DNA of 64,000 nt from contig NZ_UGOZ01000001.1 in NCBI RefSeq assembly GCF_900452865.1, positions 310,001-374,000 on the forward strand, written 5' to 3'. The notes below the pieces were generated by a model, which saw nothing but the letters and a program-made list of their open reading frames with translations, was not told the DNA's origin and ran no database searches. This stretch comes from Legionella taurinensis (GTDB lineage: Bacteria; Pseudomonadota; Gammaproteobacteria; Legionellales; Legionellaceae). Positions within the stretch are counted from its first letter, which is position 1. The number at the start of each line of letters is the position of its first letter. Below, one piece after another: positions 1 to 8,638 of this stretch. The position numbers were made by a program, and so were the translations under genes.

Positions 1-1
1 A

Positions 2-610
2 GAGGCCTACCAGCTGGCAGAACAGGTAACGCCGCGTTGCCGGCAAGCCCGTGCAGCCAATACCCTGTGGATGAAGCAAGGGCATTTGCACGCGGACAAC
101 ACGGATGGCATCGGCTTAATTCGCGATTTGAAAACCCACATCTCCCTTGCCGATAAGCACGTGTTAATTTTAGGAGCAGGCGGCGCGGCGCGGGGAATTA
201 TCGCGCCGCTGCTGGCGGAAGGCATTGCTGGCCTCACTGTCACTAACCGCAGCCTTCACCGTGCGGAGGATTTACAGGCCGATTTTCCCTCCATTCATTG
301 CCAGGCCTGGGGAAGCTCCTCGCCATTTGATCTTCTCATCAACGCCACGTCTGCCGGTACCCGGCAGGAGGAAATCAGCTGGCCTGCGGGGGCAATCAAG
401 GCGGATTCATTCTGCTATGACTTGTCTTATACACTGCAGGGCAGTACGCCGTTTGTCACCTGGGCAAGGCAAAGGGGCTGTGGGGTAGCAGATGGTTTGG
501 GCATGCTGGTAGAGCAGGCTGCTGAGGCATTTTTTATCTGGCATGGTCTTTTTCCGGAACGTGCAGCAGTGCTGGCCCTGTTGCGCGAAAAGCAGCTTGG
601 GAAACGCTAG
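2..610 (+). CDS. aroE: Shikimate dehydrogenase (3' part, truncated by window edge)
   Basis: NADP-dependent reduction of 3-dehydroshikimate to shikimate in the aromatic amino acid pathway, cytosolic. The reading frame is open from base 2, so the N-terminal part lies outside the window; the ATG at 71 is internal. Family signatures are present: a VTPR...ANTL stretch just before it, the substrate-binding DNTDGIGL segment, and the nucleotide-binding LGAGGAARG loop. The C-terminal DGLGMLVEQA motif is typical of AroE. The last 203 codons are present, compared with about 270 in the whole family protein. The gene converges with the patatin-like gene, and the two stop codons overlap by 3 bp. Confidence 0.95.
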   Translation, partial: EAYQLAEQVTPRCRQARAANTLWMKQGHLHADNTDGIGLIRDLKTHISLADKHVLILGAGGAARGIIAPLLAEGIAGLTVTNRSLHRAEDLQADFPSIHCQAWGSSSPFDLLINATSAGTRQEEISWPAGAIKADSFCYDLSYTLQGSTPFVTWARQRGCGVADGLGMLVEQAAEAFFIWHGLFPERAAVLALLREKQLGKR

Positions 611-1716
611 GAAAAGAAATCTTCAACGGCCGCTTTGGCATTGATGGTGTCATCATAACCCAGCTGAATGAGTTCCTGAGTGAATTCCTTTTCAAACAAG
701 AGAAAACTAAGCAGATCGCCCGAGTGACTTTTGGCCCCAAGCGTATTCAGCAGGAAACGCAGCAGTGCCGGCATGTTTTTGTATTGTTCCTGAGCAATGG
801 CGGCCATGTCGATGCTGGGGCGCAAATGCAGTGTCTCAATGGGACGCCAGGGGGAGCGGCGTTTTTTCCATAAGGAAATCATGCGGGCGATGTCGTTCAT
901 GCGATTGACGAGTTCAATATCCCGGTCGAGGTTATCCAGGAACAGGCCGTTCAGCATGCCTCCCAGGATGTGTGCAAAACCAATGTCGCCATTGCGTAAT
1001 TTTTCGGTATTGGTTGCCTCCGGCAATTGCCGTGTGCCAAGGATAAGAATCTTTTCAACCTGGCAGCGTATGGCGCCGCGCAATGGAGAAACCAGCCCCA
1101 TACTGCCGTCCCCGTAATGAAGGCCATTGATTTTAACAGTGGGGAAAAACAAAGGCAGCGCACCGGAAGCCAGAATGTGCTCCATTCGTAAGTTGGTGCG
1201 CTCACTCATGTGCCTGGGGTAATTCCAATCCTCAAAAAAGGCATCGGTATGCTGGTAAAAGGAAACGGTTTGATGGGTTTCATAGCAGTTGCTGATGACT
1301 TCAAGCGTTTCGATGTGATTATCGATGATGTGACGCTCGATGGCCTCAAAATCGACATTGCTATTGATGAAGTCGTGCAGAGGAAGCGTATTGAGCAGAT
1401 AACCGGATTGCCGCTGTTTGATGATCATGTGGCTTAAGTTGCGGAAAACCGATTTGCTTAACTCATAATTACTTGCGTTATAAATCTGCGAACAACGGAT
1501 TTCGCCCCAGAGACCCACCAGCTTTTCCACGCCAGCCGGGAAGTCCGTTGCGTTTTCAGCCAGGATCGCTGCATTGATGCTGCCGACGCTGACACCGCTG
1601 ATGACTTCAAAGGGTATCTTCTTAACCCCAAGAATGGTGCTGATGGCTTGCAATACGCCGGCCTGATAGGCGCCTCGAGCACCGCCGCCAGCAAGATAAA
1701 GGGCTTTTTTAGCCAT
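607..1716 (-). CDS. Patatin-like phospholipase family protein
   Basis: Probable lipid acyl hydrolase of the patatin family, which uses a Ser-Asp dyad. Seen in the 369-residue product: the oxyanion loop GGGARG (residues 10-15), the nucleophile elbow GVSVG with Ser43, and the DGS motif with Asp203. All catalytic elements are therefore intact. No signal peptide or membrane span is apparent. Legionella genomes carry many patatin-like proteins, some of them secreted effectors. This one has no recognised secretion signal, so both a housekeeping and an effector role remain possible. It is monocistronic, with its own promoter at 1746-1775. Confidence 0.85.
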   Translation of the reverse strand: MAKKALYLAGGGARGAYQAGVLQAISTILGVKKIPFEVISGVSVGSINAAILAENATDFPAGVEKLVGLWGEIRCSQIYNASNYELSKSVFRNLSHMIIKQRQSGYLLNTLPLHDFINSNVDFEAIERHIIDNHIETLEVISNCYETHQTVSFYQHTDAFFEDWNYPRHMSERTNLRMEHILASGALPLFFPTVKINGLHYGDGSMGLVSPLRGAIRCQVEKILILGTRQLPEATNTEKLRNGDIGFAHILGGMLNGLFLDNLDRDIELVNRMNDIARMISLWKKRRSPWRPIETLHLRPSIDMAAIAQEQYKNMPALLRFLLNTLGAKSHSGDLLSFLLFEKEFTQELIQLGYDDTINAKAAVEDFFS

Positions 1717-1745
1717 GGACTCTTATTCTTAAAATTAATGTTGAA

Positions 1746-1775
1746 AATATAGATGACTTCGGGTGTTTCTGGCAA
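1746..1775 (-). promoter_or_regulatory. Putative sigma70 promoter of the patatin-like gene
   Basis: On the minus strand TTGCCA (1770-1775) is separated by 18 nt from TATATT (1746-1751), about 30 nt upstream of the start codon. The match is by eye only. Confidence 0.5.
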
Positions 1776-1903
1776 GCCTCTTAAGAAAGCCAGGATGAAT
1801 TGTTTAAATTTCCACTGAGCAGAGGGATTTATTTCATTACATCAGCATTCGTTAAGCAACGGTTTGCTATAGTAATAATTATTGCCATCAATAAGGTGTA
1901 GTA

Positions 1904-3580
1904 ATGAGTCAGGATAAAATCCCCAATCCCCCACCCAGTTTTGTACCCGAAACCGATCTCGACGAGGAATTAACTCCGGAAGCCTTGCGTAAAAAAGCCA
2001 CTGAGCATGCACGAAAATTGCAGGAGCTTAAGGACCGGACATTTGAAGGCCATCCACCGGCTAATCCCGGTTTTGTAATGGATATGCTTAAAGCCAAAAT
2101 ACCCGGTCTGACCGGGTTGCTGCAGGGCATGGGTAGGACTGGCGGCACCATCAGCAGTCTTATTGCTGCAACAGGTCACGTGTCTCAGCCGCTGCAGGCG
2201 GCGGGCTCCGGGTTTCACATCGCCGGCGCTGCCCTGGCGGCGGTTGATTTTATTCGTATCCCTCTTGTTTCTCTGGCGGCATTCATCGCCGGTGAAAAGC
2301 CGATTACTCTGTCTAAAACGGGACGCTGGTTGTATTCAGCCGTGGGACTTGGACTTGCATTAACTGCCATCCTGGTTCCGGTTGCCGCGCCTTACATTGG
2401 TGTAGCCGCTGCGGGTATCGCTTTGGGAGTCAGTGTCATTACGCTGGGAAATATGATTTATCAACGCCAGAAGTTGAAAAAATCCCTGAAGGAAACGGAA
2501 ACAAGCATTGAAACCGGCATGACGGAGTTAAAGGCCATTGCTTCGGAAGCTGAGCAATTGGAGCATGAGCTTGGAACACTCGATGCGACCAAGGATTCAG
2601 GACGAATAAGCCAAATCGCAGACCGTCTGACAACGCTTGACAAGCAGGCGGAGAAGTTGGAGAAGGATCTGCAGGGATTGTACGATAAACAGGCCACTGA
2701 CAAAGTCAAACTCAAAAAAATGGGCGTCACCGCCTTTATGGATAAGGGTGTTGCCATTGGTTTAGGCTCCATGGTTGTGATTGGCGCCGTTGTGAGCCTG
2801 TTTTTTCCGGTGGCTGGCTTAAGCATTCTGGCTGCCGCAGGTGTCATCGGCGTCAGCTATGCGGCGGGGCGTTTCCTGGGGCCCATGGTTGCGCCCTATC
2901 TTAAAAAATTTGGCAGCTGGGTTGCGAGTAAATTCAGTCAGGACAAGGACAATTCCAACGAACCCTCGCCGGAGTTAATCGATGCCGACAAGGAAAAGGT
3001 TGCCTTGACAGGCAGTGATGCGCTTGCTGAAAAGGATACAGAGTTAAGGATTGAAAACCCGCACCCGCGCTTAAGTCTGTTAACTGGGCGCTCCAGAGAG
3101 GAACTCATTAAGCTTCGCCAGGATCTGGAAATCCAGGAAGAGCATATGGATGAAATGGATCGCAAACTCACCACCCTGGTCGAAAAAAACGATGCCAAAG
3201 GGGTTTTGAATTTCTTTACCCAATTAAAACAAAATCTCAAGGCCGAATGTCCGCATGAAAACCTGAGTTGTGTCTCTGATCTGTTTGAATCCATTAAACC
3301 TGCTCTGAAATTACTGGGGCAAGCCGTTAAGCAAATCAGGGACGGTGAATTGAAACTCAGTGAGAAGGAGCAGCTTGATTTGGAAAACGCAGCTGACTTC
3401 ACGATTTCGCTACTGGAAAAACCCGAGGCATCGATGATGTTGGCTATTGCTAATGAACATCATGCCAAGGACAGTTCACCAAGCACTTCCGTCGTTCAGA
3501 ATAAAGAGGAGGATGAGGAGGAAGGTGAGGAGGAAGGTGAGGAGGAAGGCGAGGAAGCCAAAGGCCACAAGCCAAAGTAA
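1904..3580 (+). CDS. Large membrane/coiled-coil protein with Glu-rich C-terminus, candidate Dot/Icm effector
   Basis: No family is recognised. The 558-residue product has a proline-rich polar N-terminus (1-30). Hydrophobic Gly/Ala-rich stretches lie around 100-185. A charged coiled-coil region follows (about 190-262), then a second hydrophobic pair (about 275-325), then a further helical region (about 365-475). The tail (about 530-558) is very acidic, with three EEGE-type repeats encoded by a 12-bp tandem repeat at 3518-3553, and ends in Lys/His/Pro. Membrane hairpins alternating with coiled coils are common in Legionella effectors, and a Glu-rich patch near the C-terminus resembles the E-block secretion signal. 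The start is an ATG behind AAGGTG. Effector status is inference. Confidence 0.7.
   Translation: MSQDKIPNPPPSFVPETDLDEELTPEALRKKATEHARKLQELKDRTFEGHPPANPGFVMDMLKAKIPGLTGLLQGMGRTGGTISSLIAATGHVSQPLQAAGSGFHIAGAALAAVDFIRIPLVSLAAFIAGEKPITLSKTGRWLYSAVGLGLALTAILVPVAAPYIGVAAAGIALGVSVITLGNMIYQRQKLKKSLKETETSIETGMTELKAIASEAEQLEHELGTLDATKDSGRISQIADRLTTLDKQAEKLEKDLQGLYDKQATDKVKLKKMGVTAFMDKGVAIGLGSMVVIGAVVSLFFPVAGLSILAAAGVIGVSYAAGRFLGPMVAPYLKKFGSWVASKFSQDKDNSNEPSPELIDADKEKVALTGSDALAEKDTELRIENPHPRLSLLTGRSREELIKLRQDLEIQEEHMDEMDRKLTTLVEKNDAKGVLNFFTQLKQNLKAECPHENLSCVSDLFESIKPALKLLGQAVKQIRDGELKLSEKEQLDLENAADFTISLLEKPEASMMLAIANEHHAKDSSPSTSVVQNKEEDEEEGEEEGEEEGEEAKGHKPK
3518..3553 (+). repeat. 12-bp in-frame tandem repeat (three units) encoding Glu-Glu-Gly-Glu
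   Basis: The unit GAGGAAGGTGAG occurs three times in tandem, the last with one synonymous change (GGC). It lies in frame in the 3' end of the gene at 1904-3580 and forms most of the acidic tail. Such repeats expand and contract by slippage. Confidence 0.85.
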
Positions 3581-3654
3581 TTTCTACGATTGCAATCCTC
3601 AATAAAGTGGTATAGCTTAGTTAATCTTGATATGGATTGATGAGGCGGCGGCTC

Positions 3655-5103
3655 ATGCTAGCATTATTTCGTGAGCAACCACGCGCTTTCCACATGATTT
3701 TCATGCTGGAAATCTGGGAGCGGTTTGGTTTTTATACGGTACAGGGCATTCTTACCCTGTATTTCATGCGGTTTTTAGGATTCAGCGACAACGAAGCCTA
3801 TTTTGCTTTTGGCGCTTTTTCGGCTTTGGTGTATGGAATGGTCGCTTTTGGCGGCTACCTCGGCGATAAAGTACTTGGTACCAAGCGAACCATCGTTCTG
3901 GGATTAATCACACTGGCTCTGGGCTACCTCGCGCTGGCTTTCGCAGACGAGGAGCGCGTTTTTCTTGCGCTTGGCTTAATCTGTGTGGGTAATGGTTTGT
4001 TTAAGGCAAACCCCTCCAGCCTTCTCGCCAAATGCTACACGGAAGACGATCCCCGCCTGCACGGCGGTTTCACCTTGTATTACATGGCCATTAATTTAGG
4101 CTCAACGGTGGCTCTGATTGCCGGGCCTGCCATTTCTTCCCGCTATGGATACCCCTACGCTTATTTTGTGAGCTTCATCGGACTGGTATTAGGATTGGCC
4201 AACTATTGGTTTCAGCGTCAGCATGTTGCGAATGTGAATACCGAAGCAGACAATAAAGTCATCCAGTTATGGCAATGGGCTGTGGTGGTTGCCGGCATTG
4301 TCTCAGCGACCTTCGCCTCGGCCTACCTGTTGCAGCATGTGATGATTGCTCAGGAATTAGTCTGGCTGGTGACGGCAATTGTCGTGGGGATTTACTTTGT
4401 TTATATGCGCCGCGAAAAGAATCGTTCCTTCCTGCGCATGGTTGTGGCGTTGGTGCTGATGATTGAAGCCATTGTTTTTTTTACTCTTTATCAACAAATG
4501 CCGACCTCATTGAATTTGTTTGCGGTCAATAATGTGCACCCGGTCCTGTTAGGCGTCACCTTCGATCCCCAGACTTTCCAGGCACTGAATCCCATCTGGA
4601 TTATTATCATGAGTCCCATTCTGGCCTTGTTTTACAGCCGCCTGCACAAATCACGCGTGCATTTCCACATTCCCTACAAATTTGCAGTAGGCATGATTTG
4701 CTGCGGCATCAGCTTTACCCTCCTTTATTTTGCACGTTTTTTTCATGACGAGTCCGGCTTGGTTTCGTCCTGGTGGCTGGTGGCCAGTTACTTTTTCCAA
4801 AGTACCGGCGAATTGTTTGTTTCGGCTCTCGGCGTTGCCATGGTGGCTGAACTGGTGCCTGCCCAGATTGCCGGTTTTGTGATGGGCATGTGGTTTCTCA
4901 CGTCTGCGGTGGCCGGGTTTATCGGTGCTTCCGTCGCTTCCTTTACCGCGTTACCTGAGCATGTGAAACCGGGTTTGGAGTCTTTGGCTATCTACACCAA
5001 TGTATTTGCCTGGATTGGCTTGGTAACTCTAGCCATTGGCATTTTCATGTGGTTAATTTCCGCACGCTTAAGCCATTACATCAAAACCCCTCAGGATGAA
5101 TAA
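3655..5103 (+). CDS. POT (PTR2) family proton-coupled oligopeptide transporter
   Basis: Inner-membrane MFS transporter of di- and tripeptides driven by protons. The N-terminal helix carries the POT signature E-x-x-ERF (EIWERFGFY), and GGYLGDKVLG between helices 2 and 3 is the family loop. About 12-14 hydrophobic segments follow. The ATG at 3655 gives 482 residues, usual for bacterial Dtp/YdgR proteins. It is preferred because TGAGG lies 9 nt upstream; TTG 3637 and ATG 3640 are in frame but lack a ribosome-binding site. It sits between two effector-like genes. Peptide import fits an organism that lives on amino acids from its host. Confidence 0.9.
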   Translation: MLALFREQPRAFHMIFMLEIWERFGFYTVQGILTLYFMRFLGFSDNEAYFAFGAFSALVYGMVAFGGYLGDKVLGTKRTIVLGLITLALGYLALAFADEERVFLALGLICVGNGLFKANPSSLLAKCYTEDDPRLHGGFTLYYMAINLGSTVALIAGPAISSRYGYPYAYFVSFIGLVLGLANYWFQRQHVANVNTEADNKVIQLWQWAVVVAGIVSATFASAYLLQHVMIAQELVWLVTAIVVGIYFVYMRREKNRSFLRMVVALVLMIEAIVFFTLYQQMPTSLNLFAVNNVHPVLLGVTFDPQTFQALNPIWIIIMSPILALFYSRLHKSRVHFHIPYKFAVGMICCGISFTLLYFARFFHDESGLVSSWWLVASYFFQSTGELFVSALGVAMVAELVPAQIAGFVMGMWFLTSAVAGFIGASVASFTALPEHVKPGLESLAIYTNVFAWIGLVTLAIGIFMWLISARLSHYIKTPQDE

Positions 5104-5413
5104 AATAAAGGGTTTTCTTGCTCCATTGTAAGTCTTTTATCACAATAATGCAGAGTAAAGAGACCCGTACCCTGGATGTTAAGGCACATTCTGTGTAGGC
5201 GGTGGTGACGACAGGGACGGAATTAGCCATCATCACGCGCTTTGGGTATTCTCCGCACGCCCCCTTATCTGTTCCTGAATACTCACTTCCGGTATCGGAA
5301 TAAATTTTATTTTCAATACCATGCGCCTGTTAATATTTGTTTAATAAACATTCAGTATGATCCCAGGTATGCACTGCTCGCAGTGAATCAACATAATCCA
5401 GTGGAGTACTGAC
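5104..5413. other. 310-bp intergenic region holding a PmrA-like promoter
   Basis: No ORF or RNA gene was found here. The first 200 bp show nothing recognisable. The last 90 bp hold a PmrA-like tandem box and a -10 hexamer, listed separately. Confidence 0.7.
5329..5361 (+). promoter_or_regulatory. PmrA-like box plus -10 hexamer upstream of the 577-residue protein gene
   Basis: Two half-sites, gTTAATATT (5329-5337) and tTTAATAAA (5340-5348), are separated by 2 nt. The PmrA consensus is cTTAATatT-N2-cTTAATatT. After 7 nt comes TATGAT (5356-5361), a good -10. The box covers the -35 position, as expected for an activator-dependent promoter. The GTG start at 5414 follows about 50 nt downstream. 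The same 7-nt geometry is seen at three other sites in this window. Confidence 0.65.
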
Positions 5414-7147
5414 GTGAGTTTACCTCCTGTAACCAGAAAAGCGACGTTAAAAGTAATCGCCAAGGCTAAAAAGGCGGGCATCGATCTGAAGCCGATAGTT
5501 CCAGCTGTTTTTTTAGATGAATCAGACAGTTCAAAGTCTGAGCCTGCAAAGGCTGGGCTTCAAGATTTACTGAGGTTGTTTGCATCCACGTCTCAAACCT
5601 TGACAGATAAAGAGCGGTACTATGTTGAAGCGTTGATTGCAGCCCATTTAAAAGATATGGAGAAAGCTTTACAAGTCAATAAAATTGCAGAAAAGAAAAA
5701 GTCCAATTGGCTTAACAAGCTTAAACTCATTCTTTTAGCCGCTGCGGGCACTGTCTTTTTTGGCTGTGAAGGTTTCGATGGCGTCACGGCTTTATTGGGT
5801 ATTTTTAATCTGCCTACGGTGGGCATTTTTGTTGCCGGTACAGTCTTTTCTGTTCTGTCCATTCTGGTTTTTTATGCGTTTGACTTAGTCGAGATATCCC
5901 ATAATCTGGGTGTGAATTTGAAAAGCGCGCCGAAGATGGTTGATCTCTACACCAAAGAACTTGAATCCATTAAGGCACTGCGGATAAAAATTAATTCCGA
6001 ATGGCGCAAGAAGAAAACCCCACAGGAACTTGAAGAATACATAGAGTTGATCCAGGCTTTAAAGGCACGTCGGGAAGAAATTTTAAAAGACGCTGAAACG
6101 TTGGAAAAGTCGTTGGACAGGCCAGCCCTTAAAGCCGCCAAATTGGTGACAGCGGCTATCACCGGTGTCATTTTTTTCAGCGGTGGTTTTTTTGCAGGCC
6201 AAACGGTGGCTCTGGCCATTGCGGGGGCTATTGTAGGTAGCGTTTCCGCCACGTTCTGGCCTATTATTTTAGTCAGCGTGGGCGTTGGTCTGGCCGCACT
6301 TGCTGTCTACTGGTTTGTCGAGCGTCCCGGTATTGAAAACCTCATTGGTCGAATGATCGGTCTTGATAAAGAAAAAATTGAGAAGTTAACTGATAAAAAA
6401 GAGAACAACGATGAAAATCATGAAATCCAGAGCCTGCTTGAGAACATCAGCCATCAAAAAGATCAATTAAAACGTGTTTCATCCACTGAAGAAGAACTTC
6501 GTAAAGAAAAGACGGCTCATGCAGGAACAATTGGAACCGCTGGAAAACTAGAAAAAGAAGTGGATAATATCCGTGCGCGAAACAATGAATTGGTTATACA
6601 GAAAGAACATGCGGAAGAGACGCTGGCTCAAGTAACCGAAAAATTGCAAAAAGTCGTTGTTGAAAAAGAAAAAGTAGACAATGCAGCAATTGAGATGGAA
6701 AGGCGGCTTAAAGAGACTCAGGAAGAATTAAAGAAAATGGAAGAAACCCAAAAGCTGCTCGAAATAACGAGACTAGAAAATCTAAGATTACAGTCTGCTT
6801 TGAAAAAGGAAACACAGCGTGCTAATGAATTAGATAACGCGTTGGGCTTTGAAAAGAAAGAAAAAGGCAAGCTTGAACAAAAAGTGTCTCAGTTGGAATT
6901 GGCTCTTTTAACGGTGGCCGAACCCATCCGTGTTGTGGTAGAAAAACCCACCGGGGGCTTGTCGGCAGAATCAGTCGAGTTGGCTGATGAGGAGAAAAGC
7001 AAAAAATCACCGGATGAGGAAAAGGTATCACCTTTGGTGGCTTTAAGTCTGTTTACTACCCAACCCAAATCCCATTTGCCCGCCGCCGTGGTCAATGCCA
7101 CCCAGGTGACCCATGAAGAACAGGTCAATGGCAAAGTATATACCTAA
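5414..7147 (+). CDS. Membrane/coiled-coil protein, candidate PmrA-regulated Dot/Icm effector
   Basis: No family is recognised. The product has 577 residues and starts with GTG, with GGAG 7 nt upstream. There is a polar N-terminus (1-95), a hydrophobic pair (about 105-155) and a charged linker with an amphipathic helix (170-235). A second hydrophobic pair follows (about 243-305), then a long Lys/Glu-rich coiled coil (about 315-500) and an acidic, Ser/Lys-rich stretch (about 510-540). The C-terminus is polar. The order hairpin-helix-hairpin-coiled coil parallels the protein at 1904-3580, although no clear sequence identity is visible. Upstream lies a PmrA-like box. In Legionella PmrA controls many Dot/Icm substrates, which makes this the best effector candidate in the window. 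Function unknown. Confidence 0.7.
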   Translation: MSLPPVTRKATLKVIAKAKKAGIDLKPIVPAVFLDESDSSKSEPAKAGLQDLLRLFASTSQTLTDKERYYVEALIAAHLKDMEKALQVNKIAEKKKSNWLNKLKLILLAAAGTVFFGCEGFDGVTALLGIFNLPTVGIFVAGTVFSVLSILVFYAFDLVEISHNLGVNLKSAPKMVDLYTKELESIKALRIKINSEWRKKKTPQELEEYIELIQALKARREEILKDAETLEKSLDRPALKAAKLVTAAITGVIFFSGGFFAGQTVALAIAGAIVGSVSATFWPIILVSVGVGLAALAVYWFVERPGIENLIGRMIGLDKEKIEKLTDKKENNDENHEIQSLLENISHQKDQLKRVSSTEEELRKEKTAHAGTIGTAGKLEKEVDNIRARNNELVIQKEHAEETLAQVTEKLQKVVVEKEKVDNAAIEMERRLKETQEELKKMEETQKLLEITRLENLRLQSALKKETQRANELDNALGFEKKEKGKLEQKVSQLELALLTVAEPIRVVVEKPTGGLSAESVELADEEKSKKSPDEEKVSPLVALSLFTTQPKSHLPAAVVNATQVTHEEQVNGKVYT

Positions 7148-7890
7148 CAGCTGTCGGAACTCATTAAATGAGGCGAGTTAGTCACTACCTGTCGGATACC
7201 ATGGCCTATGGTGGCCAGGTTAAGCGGCAGGTAAACCAATAGGGAGTGGCCTTTGCGGTACTCGGGATTGATGCTGTGATAATAATCCGTCAATTCATTC
7301 TGCTCGATAAGCGGCAGGTCGGGATGAAGGACCGCCAATTGATTGGTGATCACCATGGGATGATGGGCGGCTGATTGCCAGTGATTGTACGCCTTGAGCT
7401 TGTTCACCAATTGAAGAATCGGCCCGGGGACAGGCTTTTGCGGTCGTGGATAGTATATCTCGCTCATAGTCGACAAAAACTGGTACTTGGTTGGCGTATT
7501 GACATTGGAGAAAAACACCAGCTCCTGCTCGGGATGACTCAATTTGTACTTCATGGCCTGAATGAGTCCGATTTTGGCTGCACTGTAACAAATATTCAGC
7601 CGTTGATCATGGTAAGTCCCACCCAGAAAAACAATGTAGTCCCGGGCATCCACGCAAAATAGTTGCCGATAAATGCGCATAAAGCCGATTATACGATCAT
7701 GATGCCCATAAAAAACAGCCAAATCACCTGGTTTGCCAGCTCCTAAAACAGCCTCATTGAACTGCATGGCATCCTGAATCAGGTAATGCTGGCGGGTGAA
7801 TCGTTCCAGATTTTGAACAAGCAGTGAAGGCAACGCTTCGCCCTGCTCCGTACTGAACAAGTCAGTGCGTAAAATAGCGCCCGTGTCCAT
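7144..7890 (-). CDS. Uncharacterised protein, possibly GNAT-like
   Basis: 248 residues, cytosolic by appearance, with no signal peptide or membrane span. The segment around residues 50-130 (a strand-rich region with GFMRIYRQ followed by the helix AAKIGLIQAMKYKL) is loosely reminiscent of an acyl-CoA N-acyltransferase fold. No acetyl-CoA loop (Q/RxxGxG/A) can be read, so the suggestion is weak. The start has a strong ribosome-binding site (GGAGGG) and an upstream promoter. The stop codon overlaps the end of the convergent gene at 5414-7147 by 4 bp. Confidence 0.6.
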   Translation of the reverse strand: MDTGAILRTDLFSTEQGEALPSLLVQNLERFTRQHYLIQDAMQFNEAVLGAGKPGDLAVFYGHHDRIIGFMRIYRQLFCVDARDYIVFLGGTYHDQRLNICYSAAKIGLIQAMKYKLSHPEQELVFFSNVNTPTKYQFLSTMSEIYYPRPQKPVPGPILQLVNKLKAYNHWQSAAHHPMVITNQLAVLHPDLPLIEQNELTDYYHSINPEYRKGHSLLVYLPLNLATIGHGIRQVVTNSPHLMSSDSC

Positions 7891-7922
7891 TTTCCCTCCC
7901 TGGAAAAAGACATAAAGGGTTT

Positions 7923-7952
7923 ACTATAGTAATGACCCTGCAAAAAAGTCAA
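7923..7952 (-). promoter_or_regulatory. Putative sigma70 promoter of the gene at 7144-7890
   Basis: On the minus strand TTGACT (7947-7952) is separated by 18 nt from TATAGT (7923-7928). It overlaps the hda stop codon and lies about 33 nt before the start codon. Confidence 0.55.
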
Positions 7953-8638
7953 ACACCGAGTGTTTTTTTTACAAAAGGGACAGTAATTCGTCTTTGGGCA
8001 GCCAGAGACGCTTCATCGAGTTTATCCAGGATGCGTTGTAATTCATGCATGTTACGTCCGCAGCGATTAATCAGAAAAAGCGCAACACTGCTGTTTAAGT
8101 GGAATCCCCGCTTATCGGCCTGTTGCTGCAGGGCGGTGATTTTCAATTCATCATTTAATTCCCTAAGCTGCAGTACCAATCCCCAGGCCAGGCGTGAACG
8201 CAAATCAGGCAGTTGAATGGCAGACGATGCCGGTGGGTGCTGGCCGCTGATTAAGAGCGTCGCCTCCGCGCGATCGCGAACCTGATTGTAAAGATGAAAC
8301 AAGGCTTCTTCCCAGGCCGCGTCCCCGGCTATCGCATCAATATTATCCAGGGCGATTAAATCATGGTCTGCCATGCCTTCAATGCTGGCTGGCCCCCATT
8401 CCTTTAAGATATCCAATGGAAGATAGATGGCCTGAGGATGCAATTGACAACAGGCTTGCAGCAAATGCGACTTACCGCATCCCTTCGCTCCCCAGAGGTA
8501 CAGAAAATGATCCCCTTTGCCTTTTAACATGGCTTCAATCTGCTGTCTGATTAAACGGTTTTCCTCACCCCAGCAAAAAGTAGTTAAATTGGCCTGGTGA
8601 TTCAATTGAATGGCTAACGCTAACTGCTGATTATTCAT
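7949..8638 (-). CDS. hda: DnaA regulatory inactivator Hda
   Basis: DnaA-homologous AAA+ protein that, with the DNA-loaded sliding clamp, stimulates ATP hydrolysis by DnaA and prevents re-initiation. The 229-residue length matches the family. The N-terminus holds QLALAIQL, similar to the clamp-binding motif of Hda. The Walker A motif is GAKGCGKS (residues 50-57), Walker B is LIALDNID, and the C-terminal lid (INRCGRNMHELQRILDKLD) resembles DnaA domain III. No DNA-binding domain IV is present. The ATG overlaps the TGA of the upstream pgsA-like gene (ATGA), implying translational coupling. Confidence 0.93.
   Translation of the reverse strand: MNNQQLALAIQLNHQANLTTFCWGEENRLIRQQIEAMLKGKGDHFLYLWGAKGCGKSHLLQACCQLHPQAIYLPLDILKEWGPASIEGMADHDLIALDNIDAIAGDAAWEEALFHLYNQVRDRAEATLLISGQHPPASSAIQLPDLRSRLAWGLVLQLRELNDELKITALQQQADKRGFHLNSSVALFLINRCGRNMHELQRILDKLDEASLAAQRRITVPFVKKTLGV

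Noticed and set aside
3518-3553. Short tandem repeats considered as CRISPR or minisatellite
   Set aside because: They are in frame within a coding region, have no spacers and encode a Glu-rich tail. No CRISPR array, insertion sequence or prophage was seen anywhere in the window.
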